The translations under genes and the position numbers were made by a program. A DNA stretch of 64,000 bases from Acidobacteriota bacterium. GTDB lineage: Bacteria > Actinomycetota > Acidimicrobiia > Acidimicrobiales > RAAP-2. A model generated the notes under the pieces. It was given only the letters and a program-made list of their open reading frames with translations, did no database searches and was not told the origin of the DNA. This document shows, piece by piece, positions 34,753-43,191 of this stretch; position 1 is the stretch's first letter; each line of letters opens with the position of its first letter. Where the stretch lies: contig JAGXAY010000003.1 in the NCBI GenBank assembly GCA_018971385.1, forward strand, positions 20,809 to 84,808, read 5' to 3'.

Positions 34753-34864
34753 AGCGATGATCGACCACCGACTCGCCGGCGCTCCTCCCCACTCAGACAC
34801 CTTTTCACCAGGTGATACGTCTCACGCACCCACGCCGCTGGGGCCCCGCACCCACGCCTCGGTC

Positions 34865-34870
34865 TAGAAT
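34865..34870 (+). promoter_or_regulatory. -10 element of the NlpC/P60 gene
   Basis: TAGAAT ends eight bases before the ATG. Of the promoters in this window it is among the closest to the TATAAT consensus. Confidence 0.55.
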
Positions 34871-34878
34871 CTTCACCT

Positions 34879-35982
34879 ATGACTCAGGTCGCGCGCCTCC
34901 GGCGTTCTCCGATGTCGCCCTCGGTGAAGACGCGGTGGGGACGCTTTCTCGCGAGCCTCCTGGCGAGTTCCGGAGCACTAAGTGGAACCCTCGCCTTGTC
35001 GTCGAACGCCGGGGCATCGTCGATCTCCCAGGAGAAGGCTCAGGCCGCGAGCCTCTACAACCAGATCCAGCAAATCAACTCCCAGGTGAGTTACCTCGGT
35101 CAGCAGTACGACCTCGCCCACCTGAAGTTGGAGGGGCTCGTCAATCAGATCGCTAACACGAAATCCATTGTCCAGGCCATTCAGAACAAGGTGGCGAAGA
35201 ACTACTCCCAACTGCGTAACGACGCGGTTCTCGCCTACGTGACGAACGGGGCGGCCCAGGCCACCAACCCCCTCTTTTCAACGAACGCTCAAAACATCGG
35301 CGCGACGAACGTCTACACCCAACTGGCCCTCGGCGACATCGGGACCGCCATCTCCTCGCTCAAGACCTCGAAGATCCGGTTAACGCAAGAGCGCGCCCTT
35401 CTCGTCCAGCAGGAGTCCGCCGCTCAGGCCGAGAACAACGCGGCGGCGAACGCCCTCCACCAGGCGCAGGTGCTGCAGGCCAATCTCAACGGAGCTCTCG
35501 CCCAAGTGCGCGGACAGATTCAGTCCTACTACAACGCGCTCCAGGCGGCCGCTCAGGCGCAATCGGCGCAGGCGCTCACCACTGCGGCCCAGTCTCCCCC
35601 CTCGACGGTGACGCCGCCGCCCAACACCCTGGGTGGCGCGGCGGTTCGGGCGGCGGAGAGTTTCCTCGGCGTTCCCTACGTGTGGGGTGGGGCCTCGCGC
35701 TCGGGGGTGGACTGCTCGGGGCTCGTCATGTTGGCGTACCAAGCGGTCGGCGTGTCTCTCCCGCACTACTCGGGAGCCCAGTACGCCGATACCACGCCCG
35801 TCTCGGTGGCGGCCATGCAGCCGGGGGACCTGCTCTTCTACGGTCCCGGCGGCGACCAACACGTGGCGATGTACGTCGGTGGCGGCATGATGATTGAGGC
35901 GCCGGACGTCGGCTACACCGTGCACATCACGCCCGTTCGACTCGGTTACGGCTTCGTGGGCGTCGGTCGCGTTAACGCGTAG
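34879..35982 (+). CDS. secreted NlpC/P60 peptidoglycan endopeptidase
   Basis: The 367-residue protein has a long Sec-type signal (basic start, hydrophobic FLASLLASSGALSGTLALS, likely cut after SNAGA). A long coiled coil (~45-235, rich in Ala, Gln and Asn) and a C-terminal NlpC/P60 domain follow. That domain has the catalytic Cys in GVDCSGLVMLAYQ, PGDLLFYG and the His in DQHVAMYVGGG. This layout is that of RipA/CwlO-type hydrolases, which cut stem peptides during growth and division and are held by their coiled coil. The next gene, an Lgt-like membrane protein, starts three bases after its stop. Confidence 0.93.
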   Translation: MTQVARLRRSPMSPSVKTRWGRFLASLLASSGALSGTLALSSNAGASSISQEKAQAASLYNQIQQINSQVSYLGQQYDLAHLKLEGLVNQIANTKSIVQAIQNKVAKNYSQLRNDAVLAYVTNGAAQATNPLFSTNAQNIGATNVYTQLALGDIGTAISSLKTSKIRLTQERALLVQQESAAQAENNAAANALHQAQVLQANLNGALAQVRGQIQSYYNALQAAAQAQSAQALTTAAQSPPSTVTPPPNTLGGAAVRAAESFLGVPYVWGGASRSGVDCSGLVMLAYQAVGVSLPHYSGAQYADTTPVSVAAMQPGDLLFYGPGGDQHVAMYVGGGMMIEAPDVGYTVHITPVRLGYGFVGVGRVNA

Positions 35983-35984
35983 AC

Positions 35985-36788
35985 GTGTCGGGCGTTCCCA
36001 CCACAATTCACCTGGGTCCGCTCACCTTTCACCTCTACGGATTCGGCCTGGCGATTGCCGGCTACGTCGCCTACCTTTACGCGCGCCGGCGCCTGAGAGA
36101 ATCCGGCGTCGCCGAGCAGCCCTTCGGAAGGTTCACGGCAACCCTGCTCGTCGCCGCTCTCCTCGGGGGTCGCGGCGCCAATATCGCCACTAACTGGTCC
36201 TACTACTCTGGCCACCCCGGACGATGGATCGCCACCTGGCAGGGTGGGCTCGCGAGTTTCGGGGCCATCGGTGTCGCGCTGCCCGTGGGAATCTGGGGGA
36301 TTCGACACTGGTGGCCCGAGGTGTCCCTCGGGGCGTTCGCCGACACCCTCCTCCCCGCCCTCGTGGCGGGCTGGGCGCTCGGGCGGGTGCTCGGTCCCCA
36401 GTTCATGGTGGCCGGTGGCGGACACGAGACCACCTCGTGGATCGGACTTCACTACTCCGGACAAGTGGGAAAGCGAGTGCCGGTCCCCCTCATTCAAGGC
36501 GCCGAAGACGGCACTCTGTGGTTGATTCTGCTCTACCTCGAGGGCCACTGGCGACGACGACGCGTGGGTTCTCTCGCAGGCGTAGCGATGGTGGTGTGGG
36601 GACTGGCCCGCGCCTACGACGAGCACTTCCTGCTCGACCAGAACTCCCACAGCGGCTCGCTCGGCGTTCAGGGGGCCGCTCTCCTACTCGCGCTCGGCGG
36701 CGTGGCCGTCCTCGCGCTCGCTCGGCGACCCCTCCCCGGGTCCGGAGACCTCGTGCACGCCGCGGGACAGTCGGGCGAGGACGGGTAG
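35985..36788 (+). CDS. prolipoprotein diacylglyceryl transferase-like membrane protein (divergent)
   Basis: The 267-residue protein has about seven membrane segments and the general Lgt layout: ...IHLGPLTFHLYGFGLAIAG at the start, a GGRGANIATNWSYY segment, WQGGLASFGAIG, then GWALGRVLGPQF and GLARAYDEHF near the end. Key Lgt positions are changed. The SFHGG motif reads SFGAI, and the GRLGNFxNxE signature reads GRVLGPQFMVAGGGHE, without the Asn pair. It may be a diverged Lgt or a paralogue with another job. The GTG starts three bases after the NlpC/P60 stop, and its last 105 bases overlap the convergent transporter gene. Confidence 0.72.
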   Translation: MSGVPTTIHLGPLTFHLYGFGLAIAGYVAYLYARRRLRESGVAEQPFGRFTATLLVAALLGGRGANIATNWSYYSGHPGRWIATWQGGLASFGAIGVALPVGIWGIRHWWPEVSLGAFADTLLPALVAGWALGRVLGPQFMVAGGGHETTSWIGLHYSGQVGKRVPVPLIQGAEDGTLWLILLYLEGHWRRRRVGSLAGVAMVVWGLARAYDEHFLLDQNSHSGSLGVQGAALLLALGGVAVLALARRPLPGSGDLVHAAGQSGEDG

Positions 36789-37958
36789 ACCGACGACGAG
36801 GGACACTCCCGTCGCCACCCCGCCACTCCACCAGTACACGGTGCGCGGAGCGATCAAACTGAGAACGGCCCCACCCGCTACCGTCGCTCCCACCTGAGCC
36901 ACCTGACTCGTCGCCATGAAGGCCGACATCATCCGACCCCGCACCGCGTCCGGGGTTCGAGCAAAGAACACGGTTGTGCCGCAGACGTTCGCCACCCCGA
37001 CGGCGGCGCCCGCCACGACCATCAGCGGATAGATCTGGTACACGGCATTGACCGCCCCCACCAGAGCCACGGCGACGCCGATGACCATAACTCCGAGAAT
37101 GGTTCGTCGGGTCAAGGTGACCGTCTCGCTGCCCCACCGTGACGACATCACCGACCCCAGAATCATGCCCACCCCGAAGCTCGCTCCGAGGGCTCCGTAG
37201 GCGAACGCCGAACCGTGAAAGGTCTGGGTGACGTAGAACACCTCGGCCACGTTGGACACACCTACCGCCAACATGAACACGAAGATGAGCACCGTGAGAT
37301 CTCGTAGGAGCGAATCTCCCACGAGGAGTCGCACACCGTCCCAGGCTGAATCCTTCTCTCCGGGCGCGCGACGCTCGGGGCGACGGTCCGCGCGCAGGAG
37401 AGCCGTTCCCAGCGCCCCGATAGCGAAGGAAGCCCCGTCCACGTAGAGGGGAATACTCTGCCCGAAGGCGCCCACGAGAAGACCGCCGAGAATGGGGCCG
37501 AGTACCGTCGAAATACCCTGGACCGACTGGAAGATACCTTGCGCCGCCGCCACGTTCGACTCCCCCGCCACACTCGGTAGGAGAGCCGCGTATCCCGGCA
37601 TCGAGAACGCCACGACGCAGTTCAACAGAACGACCAACACGAGAGTGGCCCCGACGGAGTGCCAGACGCCCAGAGCCGTTCCGACGACGGTCTCACCGAC
37701 ACCGAGGGCGACCAGGTAGGGCTTGGCTCGCACCCGATCAGCCACGAGCCCCGAGAGCGGAGCGAAGATGATGAACGGGATCATCGCGGCGAGTCCCAGT
37801 CCGGCGACCGCCCACGCGTGGCCCCGGGGGGCCACTCTCAGATAGAGCGCGACGAGCGCCAGACCATCTCCGAGAAAAGACAGTCCCCGAAACACCGCGA
37901 GGACGAGAACGTCCCGGCGTTGTGTCGCCGTAAATCCTGGTGGTGCGTCACTGGTCAC
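36684..37958 (-). CDS. MFS transporter
   Basis: The 424-residue protein has about 12 hydrophobic segments and typical MFS cues: FRGLSFLGDGLALVALYL, FIIFAPLSGLVADRVRAK after the second helix (the GxLaDrxgrk-type loop), a charged central loop (RADRRPERRAPGEKD) and RTPDAVRGRMMSAFMATSQVAQVGATVAGG. The sequence resembles the DHA3/enterobactin-exporter-like group; the substrate is unknown. GTG is preceded by AAGGAGGTGGC, a perfect ribosome-binding site. The hypothetical gene upstream ends 21 bases before it, so they are co-transcribed. Its 3' end overlaps the Lgt-like gene. Confidence 0.9.
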   Translation of the reverse strand: MTSDAPPGFTATQRRDVLVLAVFRGLSFLGDGLALVALYLRVAPRGHAWAVAGLGLAAMIPFIIFAPLSGLVADRVRAKPYLVALGVGETVVGTALGVWHSVGATLVLVVLLNCVVAFSMPGYAALLPSVAGESNVAAAQGIFQSVQGISTVLGPILGGLLVGAFGQSIPLYVDGASFAIGALGTALLRADRRPERRAPGEKDSAWDGVRLLVGDSLLRDLTVLIFVFMLAVGVSNVAEVFYVTQTFHGSAFAYGALGASFGVGMILGSVMSSRWGSETVTLTRRTILGVMVIGVAVALVGAVNAVYQIYPLMVVAGAAVGVANVCGTTVFFARTPDAVRGRMMSAFMATSQVAQVGATVAGGAVLSLIAPRTVYWWSGGVATGVSLVVGLPVLARLSRGVHEVSGPGEGSPSEREDGHAAERE

Positions 37959-37979
37959 GCCACCTCCTTATGGTTGTCG

Positions 37980-38969
37980 TTACAGCAGAAGAGAGTTCCA
38001 CTCCTCGTCACCGAGCGGAGCGAGCTTGGTGGCACCCCCACGCTCGACGACGACCGAGGCCGAGTCCAGGTAGGACACGTGGTCGAGGCCGACTTTTCGC
38101 CACGGTCCGAAGAGGACCCGACCGGGTCCGTCGTGCGAGTAGATGGCCCTCACAAGAAGTTCACTCTCCGAACCCGCGAGGACGACGGCCGGTCGCACCT
38201 TGGACGTCAACTCGACAACCGCCGTCTCGAGAGAGTCGAACGGAACCTCGGCGGTCACCACCCACCCCGCGAGCGGGTCCAGGGTGGAGTAACGGGCCGA
38301 CTGGGCGGGAGTCAAGCGAGCCGGCCGGCGCGTGACCTCGAGATCGAGTGGGGTGAGAGGCGCTGGCGTAGGTTCCAGTCTGGTGACGGGACTGGCCTTT
38401 TTCTTGTGGGGCTTCGCCGTCACGGGTGCCCGCTTTTTCTTCGCCTTCAGCGCTTCCTTCCGGGCGCGTCGCTGCTCACGCACCTCTTCGGAGGTCTCCT
38501 TCGGACGAAGTAACGACGTCGTACCGGCTGTCACGGTCAACTCGGGGAGAGTGAGGTCCGAGTCCTCCTCGAGGAGGCGCCGACAGTGAGCGGCCGCCGG
38601 AAACTCTTGACCCACCGCGTAGGCCAAGACAGCCACGGTGCTATTGACATCCAATCCATTCTCCCGCACGGTCGCGATGGCGTCTCGCAACTGTTCGTAC
38701 GACGGACTGTCCGCGTGGTCACCGAGAGCCTCGATGACCTTTTCCAGAGGATCCACGGCCAGAACTTCGAGAAGTCCCGCCACCGCGTCGAGTGGGGCAC
38801 CCGCCGCGAAGGCGGCGACGTCACGCTTGACCTGCAGTTGACGCAGGGGAACGACGACAACGGCCGACAGACGAACATTCGAGAGATTAAAGCTGTCCAC
38901 CACGTTCAAAATGGCGTCGGCGTCAATCTTGACGAGTGCTCGGCGCATGATGTCGTGGGATGTGGACAC
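37980..38969 (-). CDS. hypothetical protein with Lys-rich linker
   Basis: I do not recognise this 329-residue protein. It has a mostly helical N-terminal part (1-165) with alternating polar and hydrophobic stretches, then a Lys/Arg/Pro-rich linker (~165-205, including ALKAKKKRAP and PHKKKASP), and a beta-rich C-terminal part with GWVVTAEVPFDSLETAVVEL and RVLFGPWRKVGL. No signal peptide or membrane helix is seen. The GTG start has a good GAGGAG upstream. It is co-transcribed with the MFS gene. The basic linker could bind nucleic acid, but this is only a guess. Confidence 0.7.
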   Translation of the reverse strand: MSTSHDIMRRALVKIDADAILNVVDSFNLSNVRLSAVVVVPLRQLQVKRDVAAFAAGAPLDAVAGLLEVLAVDPLEKVIEALGDHADSPSYEQLRDAIATVRENGLDVNSTVAVLAYAVGQEFPAAAHCRRLLEEDSDLTLPELTVTAGTTSLLRPKETSEEVREQRRARKEALKAKKKRAPVTAKPHKKKASPVTRLEPTPAPLTPLDLEVTRRPARLTPAQSARYSTLDPLAGWVVTAEVPFDSLETAVVELTSKVRPAVVLAGSESELLVRAIYSHDGPGRVLFGPWRKVGLDHVSYLDSASVVVERGGATKLAPLGDEEWNSLLL

Positions 38970-39070
38970 GTCACTTCTCCTCAGTCGTTTCCCTCGCGGG
39001 ACTTCCCAGGGTACTCGTCGACGCTCACTCCCAGCGGGCAGAGCCCTAAGCCAGCCCTCGCTGACGGGGC

Positions 39071-40213
39071 CTAACCGAGAAGATGCTTAGCGATTACGAT
39101 TCGCTGGATTTGATTGGTCCCCTCGTAGATCTGGGTAATCTTCGCGTCACGCATGAACCGCTCGACCGGAAAGTCCGTGGTGTAGCCGTATCCGCCAAAG
39201 AGCTGGACCGCGTCGGTCGTCACGCTCATCGCCACGTCGGAGGCGAACGCCTTGGCCGCCGCCGACAGATAGGAGAGATTCCGATCGGGGTCTCCCTCGT
39301 CCACCGCCGAGCAGGCTCGGTAGACGAGAGTCCTCGCCGCCTCGGTCTTCATGGCCATGTCCGCGAGCATGAAGCGAAGCCCCTGAAAGTCCGCAATCGG
39401 ATGTCCGAACGCTCTCCGTTCACCCATGTAGCGCTGGGCCGCGTCGATGGCCGCCTGAGCAATGCCGACGGCCTGGGCGCCGATGGTCGAGCGACTCCGA
39501 TCAAGAGTGTGCATGGCGATCGCGAAACCCTGCCCCTCCTCCCCAATGCGGTGAGTCGCGGGAACGCGCACGTGGTCGAATCGCACCTCTCCTGTCGGAG
39601 ACCCCCGCAGACCGAGTTTGTCCTCCTTCTTCGGAAACTCCAGCCCCCAGTCTTTGTCCACGAGGAAGCAGGAGATGCCGTGGGCGCCCGCCCCCGGATT
39701 GGTCACCGCGAAGATGGTGTAGGTCTGGGAGACGCCGGCGTTGGTGATCCAGTACTTCGAACCGGTGAGGACGTACTCGTCACCGTCTCGTTCGGCCCGC
39801 GAGGTCATCGCCGCGACATCACTACCGGCGTCGGCTTCGGACAGGCAGTAACTCGCCTGAATCTCTCCCGACGCAATAAGGGGCAGATACGTACGACGCA
39901 GATCGTCGGAGCCGAAATTCATCACGGGCAACATGCCCAGTTTGGAGATCAGAACAGTGACGGACGTGGACGCGCACCCGCGCGCCAACTCCTCCGCACA
40001 GACGGCCTGAGTGACCATGTCGGCGCCCTGACCGCCGTACTCTTCGGGAACCCACAGTGAGGTGAGCCCCATCTCGACGCACGCGTCAAAACTGGCCCGG
40101 GGAAAGGACTGCTCCCGGTCGTAGTGGGCGGCATGCGGGGCCACCTTCGCGTCCACGAAATCGTGAAGAACGTCGCGAAATGCTCGCTGCTCCTCGCTCA
40201 GGCCAAGACTCAC
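39071..40213 (-). CDS. acyl-CoA dehydrogenase
   Basis: The 380-residue flavoprotein has the ACAD pattern: EEQRAFRDVLHDFVDAKVAP, SYCLSEADAGSDVAAM (first signature, FAD contact), YWITNAG, RAFGHPIADFQG, QLFGGYGYTTDFPVERFMRDAKI and the catalytic Glu in KITQIYEGTNQIQRIVIAKHLL. It introduces a double bond into acyl-CoA; the sequence is of the short/branched-chain (butyryl-type) kind. The GTG start has AAAGGTGGGGGA before it. An unknown 139-residue protein is encoded just upstream, 15 bases away, so both are in one operon. Branched-chain amino acid breakdown would fit the neighbourhood but is not proven. Confidence 0.93.
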   Translation of the reverse strand: MSLGLSEEQRAFRDVLHDFVDAKVAPHAAHYDREQSFPRASFDACVEMGLTSLWVPEEYGGQGADMVTQAVCAEELARGCASTSVTVLISKLGMLPVMNFGSDDLRRTYLPLIASGEIQASYCLSEADAGSDVAAMTSRAERDGDEYVLTGSKYWITNAGVSQTYTIFAVTNPGAGAHGISCFLVDKDWGLEFPKKEDKLGLRGSPTGEVRFDHVRVPATHRIGEEGQGFAIAMHTLDRSRSTIGAQAVGIAQAAIDAAQRYMGERRAFGHPIADFQGLRFMLADMAMKTEAARTLVYRACSAVDEGDPDRNLSYLSAAAKAFASDVAMSVTTDAVQLFGGYGYTTDFPVERFMRDAKITQIYEGTNQIQRIVIAKHLLG

Positions 40214-40228
40214 TCCCCCACCTTTCGA

Positions 40229-40648
40229 CTACGTCGTGACGGTTCCCTCGAGGTCCACGGAGTCCACGAAGCGACGTTGAGCCGGGTAGCTGTGCCCGAC
40301 TCCGGCCAACTCCGACATACGTGACGTGGCCACCGCCTTCGCCCAGGCCACGTCACTCGGACTCGGCGCTCGTCGGTCCGCCCCGGCCCGCTTCGCGGCG
40401 AGTACGGCCACCGCGGTCACGAGATCGTGGTGGGACGCGGGTGGGGTCACCTCGACACCCTCGAGCGCCCGGCGCGCCATCACGAAGGCGTAGCCCTCGT
40501 TGGGAGCCGGGGTACCACGTAGCGGCCCCGCTCCGGGGTGTCGAGTGAGACCCGGCTTCGCCAGTCGGGTACCGTCCGGACTCGCCGGGCGCTGCGTCGC
40601 TCGAACCTGCGCGGTGCGCGAGGCGGGACTAAAGAAGGGCTGGGTCAC
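40229..40648 (-). CDS. conserved-looking hypothetical protein upstream of the acyl-CoA dehydrogenase
   Basis: The 139-residue protein has a disordered, Arg/Pro-rich first half (QRPASPDGTRLAKPGLT) and a probably helical second half (GYAFVMARRALEGVE, DLVTAVAVLAAKRAGAD, DVAWAKAVATSRMSEL, YPAQRRFVDSV). I cannot name a domain. It has a GTG start with TAGGCT exactly six bases upstream, the same promoter design as many certain genes here, and fills the only gap between ilvE and the dehydrogenase. This makes it a likely real gene. Confidence 0.65.
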   Translation of the reverse strand: MTQPFFSPASRTAQVRATQRPASPDGTRLAKPGLTRHPGAGPLRGTPAPNEGYAFVMARRALEGVEVTPPASHHDLVTAVAVLAAKRAGADRRAPSPSDVAWAKAVATSRMSELAGVGHSYPAQRRFVDSVDLEGTVTT

Positions 40649-40654
40649 GTCGCG

Positions 40655-40660
40655 AGCCTA
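40655..40660 (-). promoter_or_regulatory. -10 element of the hypothetical/acyl-CoA dehydrogenase operon
   Basis: TAGGCT ends six bases before the GTG, just upstream of the ilvE stop. Confidence 0.5.
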
Positions 40661-40661
40661 C

Positions 40662-41591
40662 TCAGACGCAGTAGGTCAGCCAGTTCTCGTAGCGAGGTTC
40701 CGTACCGCGCACGGCGGCGAAGTACGTCGCCTGGACGGCCTTGGTCACGGGACCGGGCTGGCCCGCCCCCACCACGCGGTCGTCGACGGAGGCGATGGGC
40801 ACTACTTCGGCCGCCGTGCCCGTGAGGAACGCCTCGTCGGCGGCGTAGAGGTCGTCACGCCGAAGAGCCTCGAAGCTCACCTCGTAGCCGAGGTCCCGGG
40901 CAATGGTGGTGATGGAGTTCTGGGTGATTCCGCGCAGAGCACCGGCCTCCGACGGGGGCGGCGTCACGATGGACGAGCCGTAGACGACGAAGAGGTTCTC
41001 CCCCGTGCACTCGGAAACGTGACCATCGTGACCGAGGAGGATCGCCTCGTCGTAACCGGCCTTCACCGCTTCGACCTTGGCGAGAGAGGAGTTGACGTAT
41101 CCACCGACCGTCTTCGACGCGGTCGGCATCGCGACCGGGGAGTGACGGATCCACGACGAGATCTTCATCCGCACCCCGTTCGCCACTCCCTCGTCACCGA
41201 GGTAGGCCCCCCACGGCCAGGCGGCAATCGCCGTGTTGACCGGCGAGTTGAGGTGGTAGATCCCCATCTCGCCGTAACCCAAATACACCAGAGGTCGGAG
41301 GTAACACCCGTTCACGAGGTCGTTCACCTTCACCACCTCGACCGCGGCGTCACAGAGTTCGTCGACGGAGTAGGGCAGGTCGATCATCAAGATCTTGCAG
41401 GAGAGGTGGAGTCGCTCCATGTGCTCGCGCAAGCGAAAAATCGCCGGACCCTTCGGGGTCGGGTACGCCCGGATGCCTTCGAACGCCCCCGTGCCGTAGT
41501 GCAGAGTGTGACTCAACACGTGAGTCGTCGCTTGCTCCCAGTCGACGAGCTGACCGTCGAACCAGATCTTCTTGGTGGGCGTGATGGGCAT
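40662..41591 (-). CDS. ilvE: branched-chain amino acid aminotransferase
   Basis: The 309-residue class IV aminotransferase starts with KIWFDGQLVDWEQATTHVLSHTLHYGTGAFEGIRAY, carries NSSLAKVEAVKAGYDEAILLG with the PLP lysine (of SSLAK), ECTGENLFVVYG, GITQNSITTIARDLG and FLTGTAAEVVPI. It makes or degrades Leu, Ile and Val by amino exchange with glutamate. Its ATG overlaps the leuB stop by one base (TAATG), so leuB and ilvE are co-translated and work in the same pathway. Confidence 0.96.
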   Translation of the reverse strand: MPITPTKKIWFDGQLVDWEQATTHVLSHTLHYGTGAFEGIRAYPTPKGPAIFRLREHMERLHLSCKILMIDLPYSVDELCDAAVEVVKVNDLVNGCYLRPLVYLGYGEMGIYHLNSPVNTAIAAWPWGAYLGDEGVANGVRMKISSWIRHSPVAMPTASKTVGGYVNSSLAKVEAVKAGYDEAILLGHDGHVSECTGENLFVVYGSSIVTPPPSEAGALRGITQNSITTIARDLGYEVSFEALRRDDLYAADEAFLTGTAAEVVPIASVDDRVVGAGQPGPVTKAVQATYFAAVRGTEPRYENWLTYCV

Positions 41592-42607
41592 TACAACCTC
41601 TCTAACAAGTTCTCGAGAATCCCTGACGTGCCGAGCGCGACAGGGTCTCCGTCAAAGTCTCTCACGGCGTGCGACACTCGGCGCGCCGCGTCCTCCTCGC
41701 CCAGGTGTTCCAACATCAACACGGCCGACGACACCGCCGCCAGGGGGTTAGCCATATTGCGACCCACGATGTCGTGGGCGGCCCCGTGCACGGGCTCGAA
41801 GAGGGAGGCTCCGGTGCGGTCCGGGTTCAAGTTGGCACTCGCGGCGTAGCCGATTCCCCCGCTCACCGCTCCCGCCAGGTCGGAAAGAATGTCGCCGAAG
41901 AGGTTGTCGGTGACGATGACGTTGTATCGACGGGGATCTTCGACGAGGTAGATGCAGGCGGCGTCCACGTGCTGGTAGTCCACGTCGACCCCGGGAAACT
42001 CCCCCGCCACCTCGTTCACGACTCGACTCCACAAATCACCAGCGAACGTCAGCACGTTCGTCTTGTGGACGAGGGTGACCTTCGGGGCGGCGGAGCGCTC
42101 CGCCCGCTGGAAGGCGTAGCGCACGCAACGCTCCACGCCGAATCGGGAGTTCACCGAGCCTTGAGTGGCAATCTCGTGGGGAGTCCCTCGGCGAAGGAAA
42201 CCACCCTCTCCGGCGTAGGGACCCTCCGTGTTCTCCCGCACGATGGCGAACTCGCAGCCCTCCGCGAGCGAGCCCGCCACCCCGCGAAAGGGGCGGTAGT
42301 TCACGTAGAGATCGAGACCGAATCGCATCTTCAGCAACAGTCCGCGCTCGAGGGTACCCCCCGGAATCCGAGTGTCCCCAATGGCCGGGCCGACGGCTCC
42401 GAGCATGATGGCGTCAAATCCGCGCAGCGTCTCGAGAGTGGCGTCATCCAGCACGAAACCGTCGCGGAGGAAACGAGCCGCCCCGAGGTCGAAAGAGGTC
42501 TCCTCCACCGCCACCCCAGCTGCTCGGACGACGGCGAGGGCCGCGGCCGTCACCTCCGGTCCAATGCCGTCGCCCCCGATGACCGCGATACGGTAGGTCT
42601 GAGTCAC
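41591..42607 (-). CDS. leuB: 3-isopropylmalate dehydrogenase
   Basis: The 338-residue protein begins [16 protein letters not shown] and has [26 protein letters not shown] (substrate Arg pair), the [14 protein letters not shown] loop, [27 protein letters not shown] with the metal Asps, and [10 protein letters not shown]. This is the third step of leucine synthesis. The GTG start is set by AGGAGG five bases upstream; 30 further codons are open upstream but extend towards the greA promoter and lack homology. It is divergent from greA-leuC-leuD, so all three isopropylmalate steps are adjacent. Confidence 0.96.
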   Translation of the reverse strand: MTQTYRIAVIGGDGIGPEVTAAALAVVRAAGVAVEETSFDLGAARFLRDGFVLDDATLETLRGFDAIMLGAVGPAIGDTRIPGGTLERGLLLKMRFGLDLYVNYRPFRGVAGSLAEGCEFAIVRENTEGPYAGEGGFLRRGTPHEIATQGSVNSRFGVERCVRYAFQRAERSAAPKVTLVHKTNVLTFAGDLWSRVVNEVAGEFPGVDVDYQHVDAACIYLVEDPRRYNVIVTDNLFGDILSDLAGAVSGGIGYAASANLNPDRTGASLFEPVHGAAHDIVGRNMANPLAAVSSAVLMLEHLGEEDAARRVSHAVRDFDGDPVALGTSGILENLLERL

Positions 42608-42680
42608 GTTGCCTCCTCGTTCCGCCTCTATTCTGCAGACTCGGCGGGAGACGAGGCAAAACCAACAACCCGACCCCCGG

Positions 42681-42686
42681 TAAACT
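42681..42686 (+). promoter_or_regulatory. candidate -10 element of greA-leuC-leuD
   Basis: TAAACT lies 28 bases before the greA ATG, leaving room for a short 5' UTR; a weak AGGA precedes the ATG. No clear -35 box is seen. Confidence 0.35.
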
Positions 42687-42714
42687 TCCCCTCTCATAGA
42701 GACAGGACGGCGCC

Positions 42715-43191
42715 ATGTCGCAGGACATTCACCGCATCACCCAAGCCACCCTCGATAAGTTGCGCGAGGAGTACCACCATCTGACGACGGTGGGTCGCAC
42801 CGAGATTGCGCGCGTCATCGAAGCTGCTCGATCCCTCGGGGACCTCTCTGAGAATGGGGACTATCACGCCGCGAAGGATGAACAGGGCAAGATGGAAGCC
42901 CGGATTCGCCAGATTGATCAGGTGATTCGTAACCACGAAATTGTCGAACGCGACGAGGAGTCTGGTGAAGTGCGCCACGCCTCCGTCGTCGCCGTGATCT
43001 ACGACGGAGACAGCGCCGACGACGCCCAGGAGTTCTTCATTGGATCCATCGAGGAGAAGCCCGACGGCATCCTGGTCGCCTCGCCGGCCTCGCCCCTCGG
43101 GTCGGCCCTACTCGGACATCGAGTGGGTGACACGGTGGAGTACGAAGCGCCCAACGGGGCGATGCGAGTGACGATTGTGGGGTTGCGCTAA
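42715..43191 (+). CDS. greA: transcription elongation factor GreA
   Basis: The 158-residue protein has the GreA coiled coil ([16 protein letters not shown]...) with the acidic tip inside [27 protein letters not shown] and the C-terminal FKBP-like domain ([20 protein letters not shown]). It rescues backtracked RNA polymerase by RNA cleavage. leuC starts on the last base of its stop (TAATG), an unusual coupling of a transcription factor with leucine genes. It is divergent from leuB. Confidence 0.95.
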   Translation: MSQDIHRITQATLDKLREEYHHLTTVGRTEIARVIEAARSLGDLSENGDYHAAKDEQGKMEARIRQIDQVIRNHEIVERDEESGEVRHASVVAVIYDGDSADDAQEFFIGSIEEKPDGILVASPASPLGSALLGHRVGDTVEYEAPNGAMRVTIVGLR

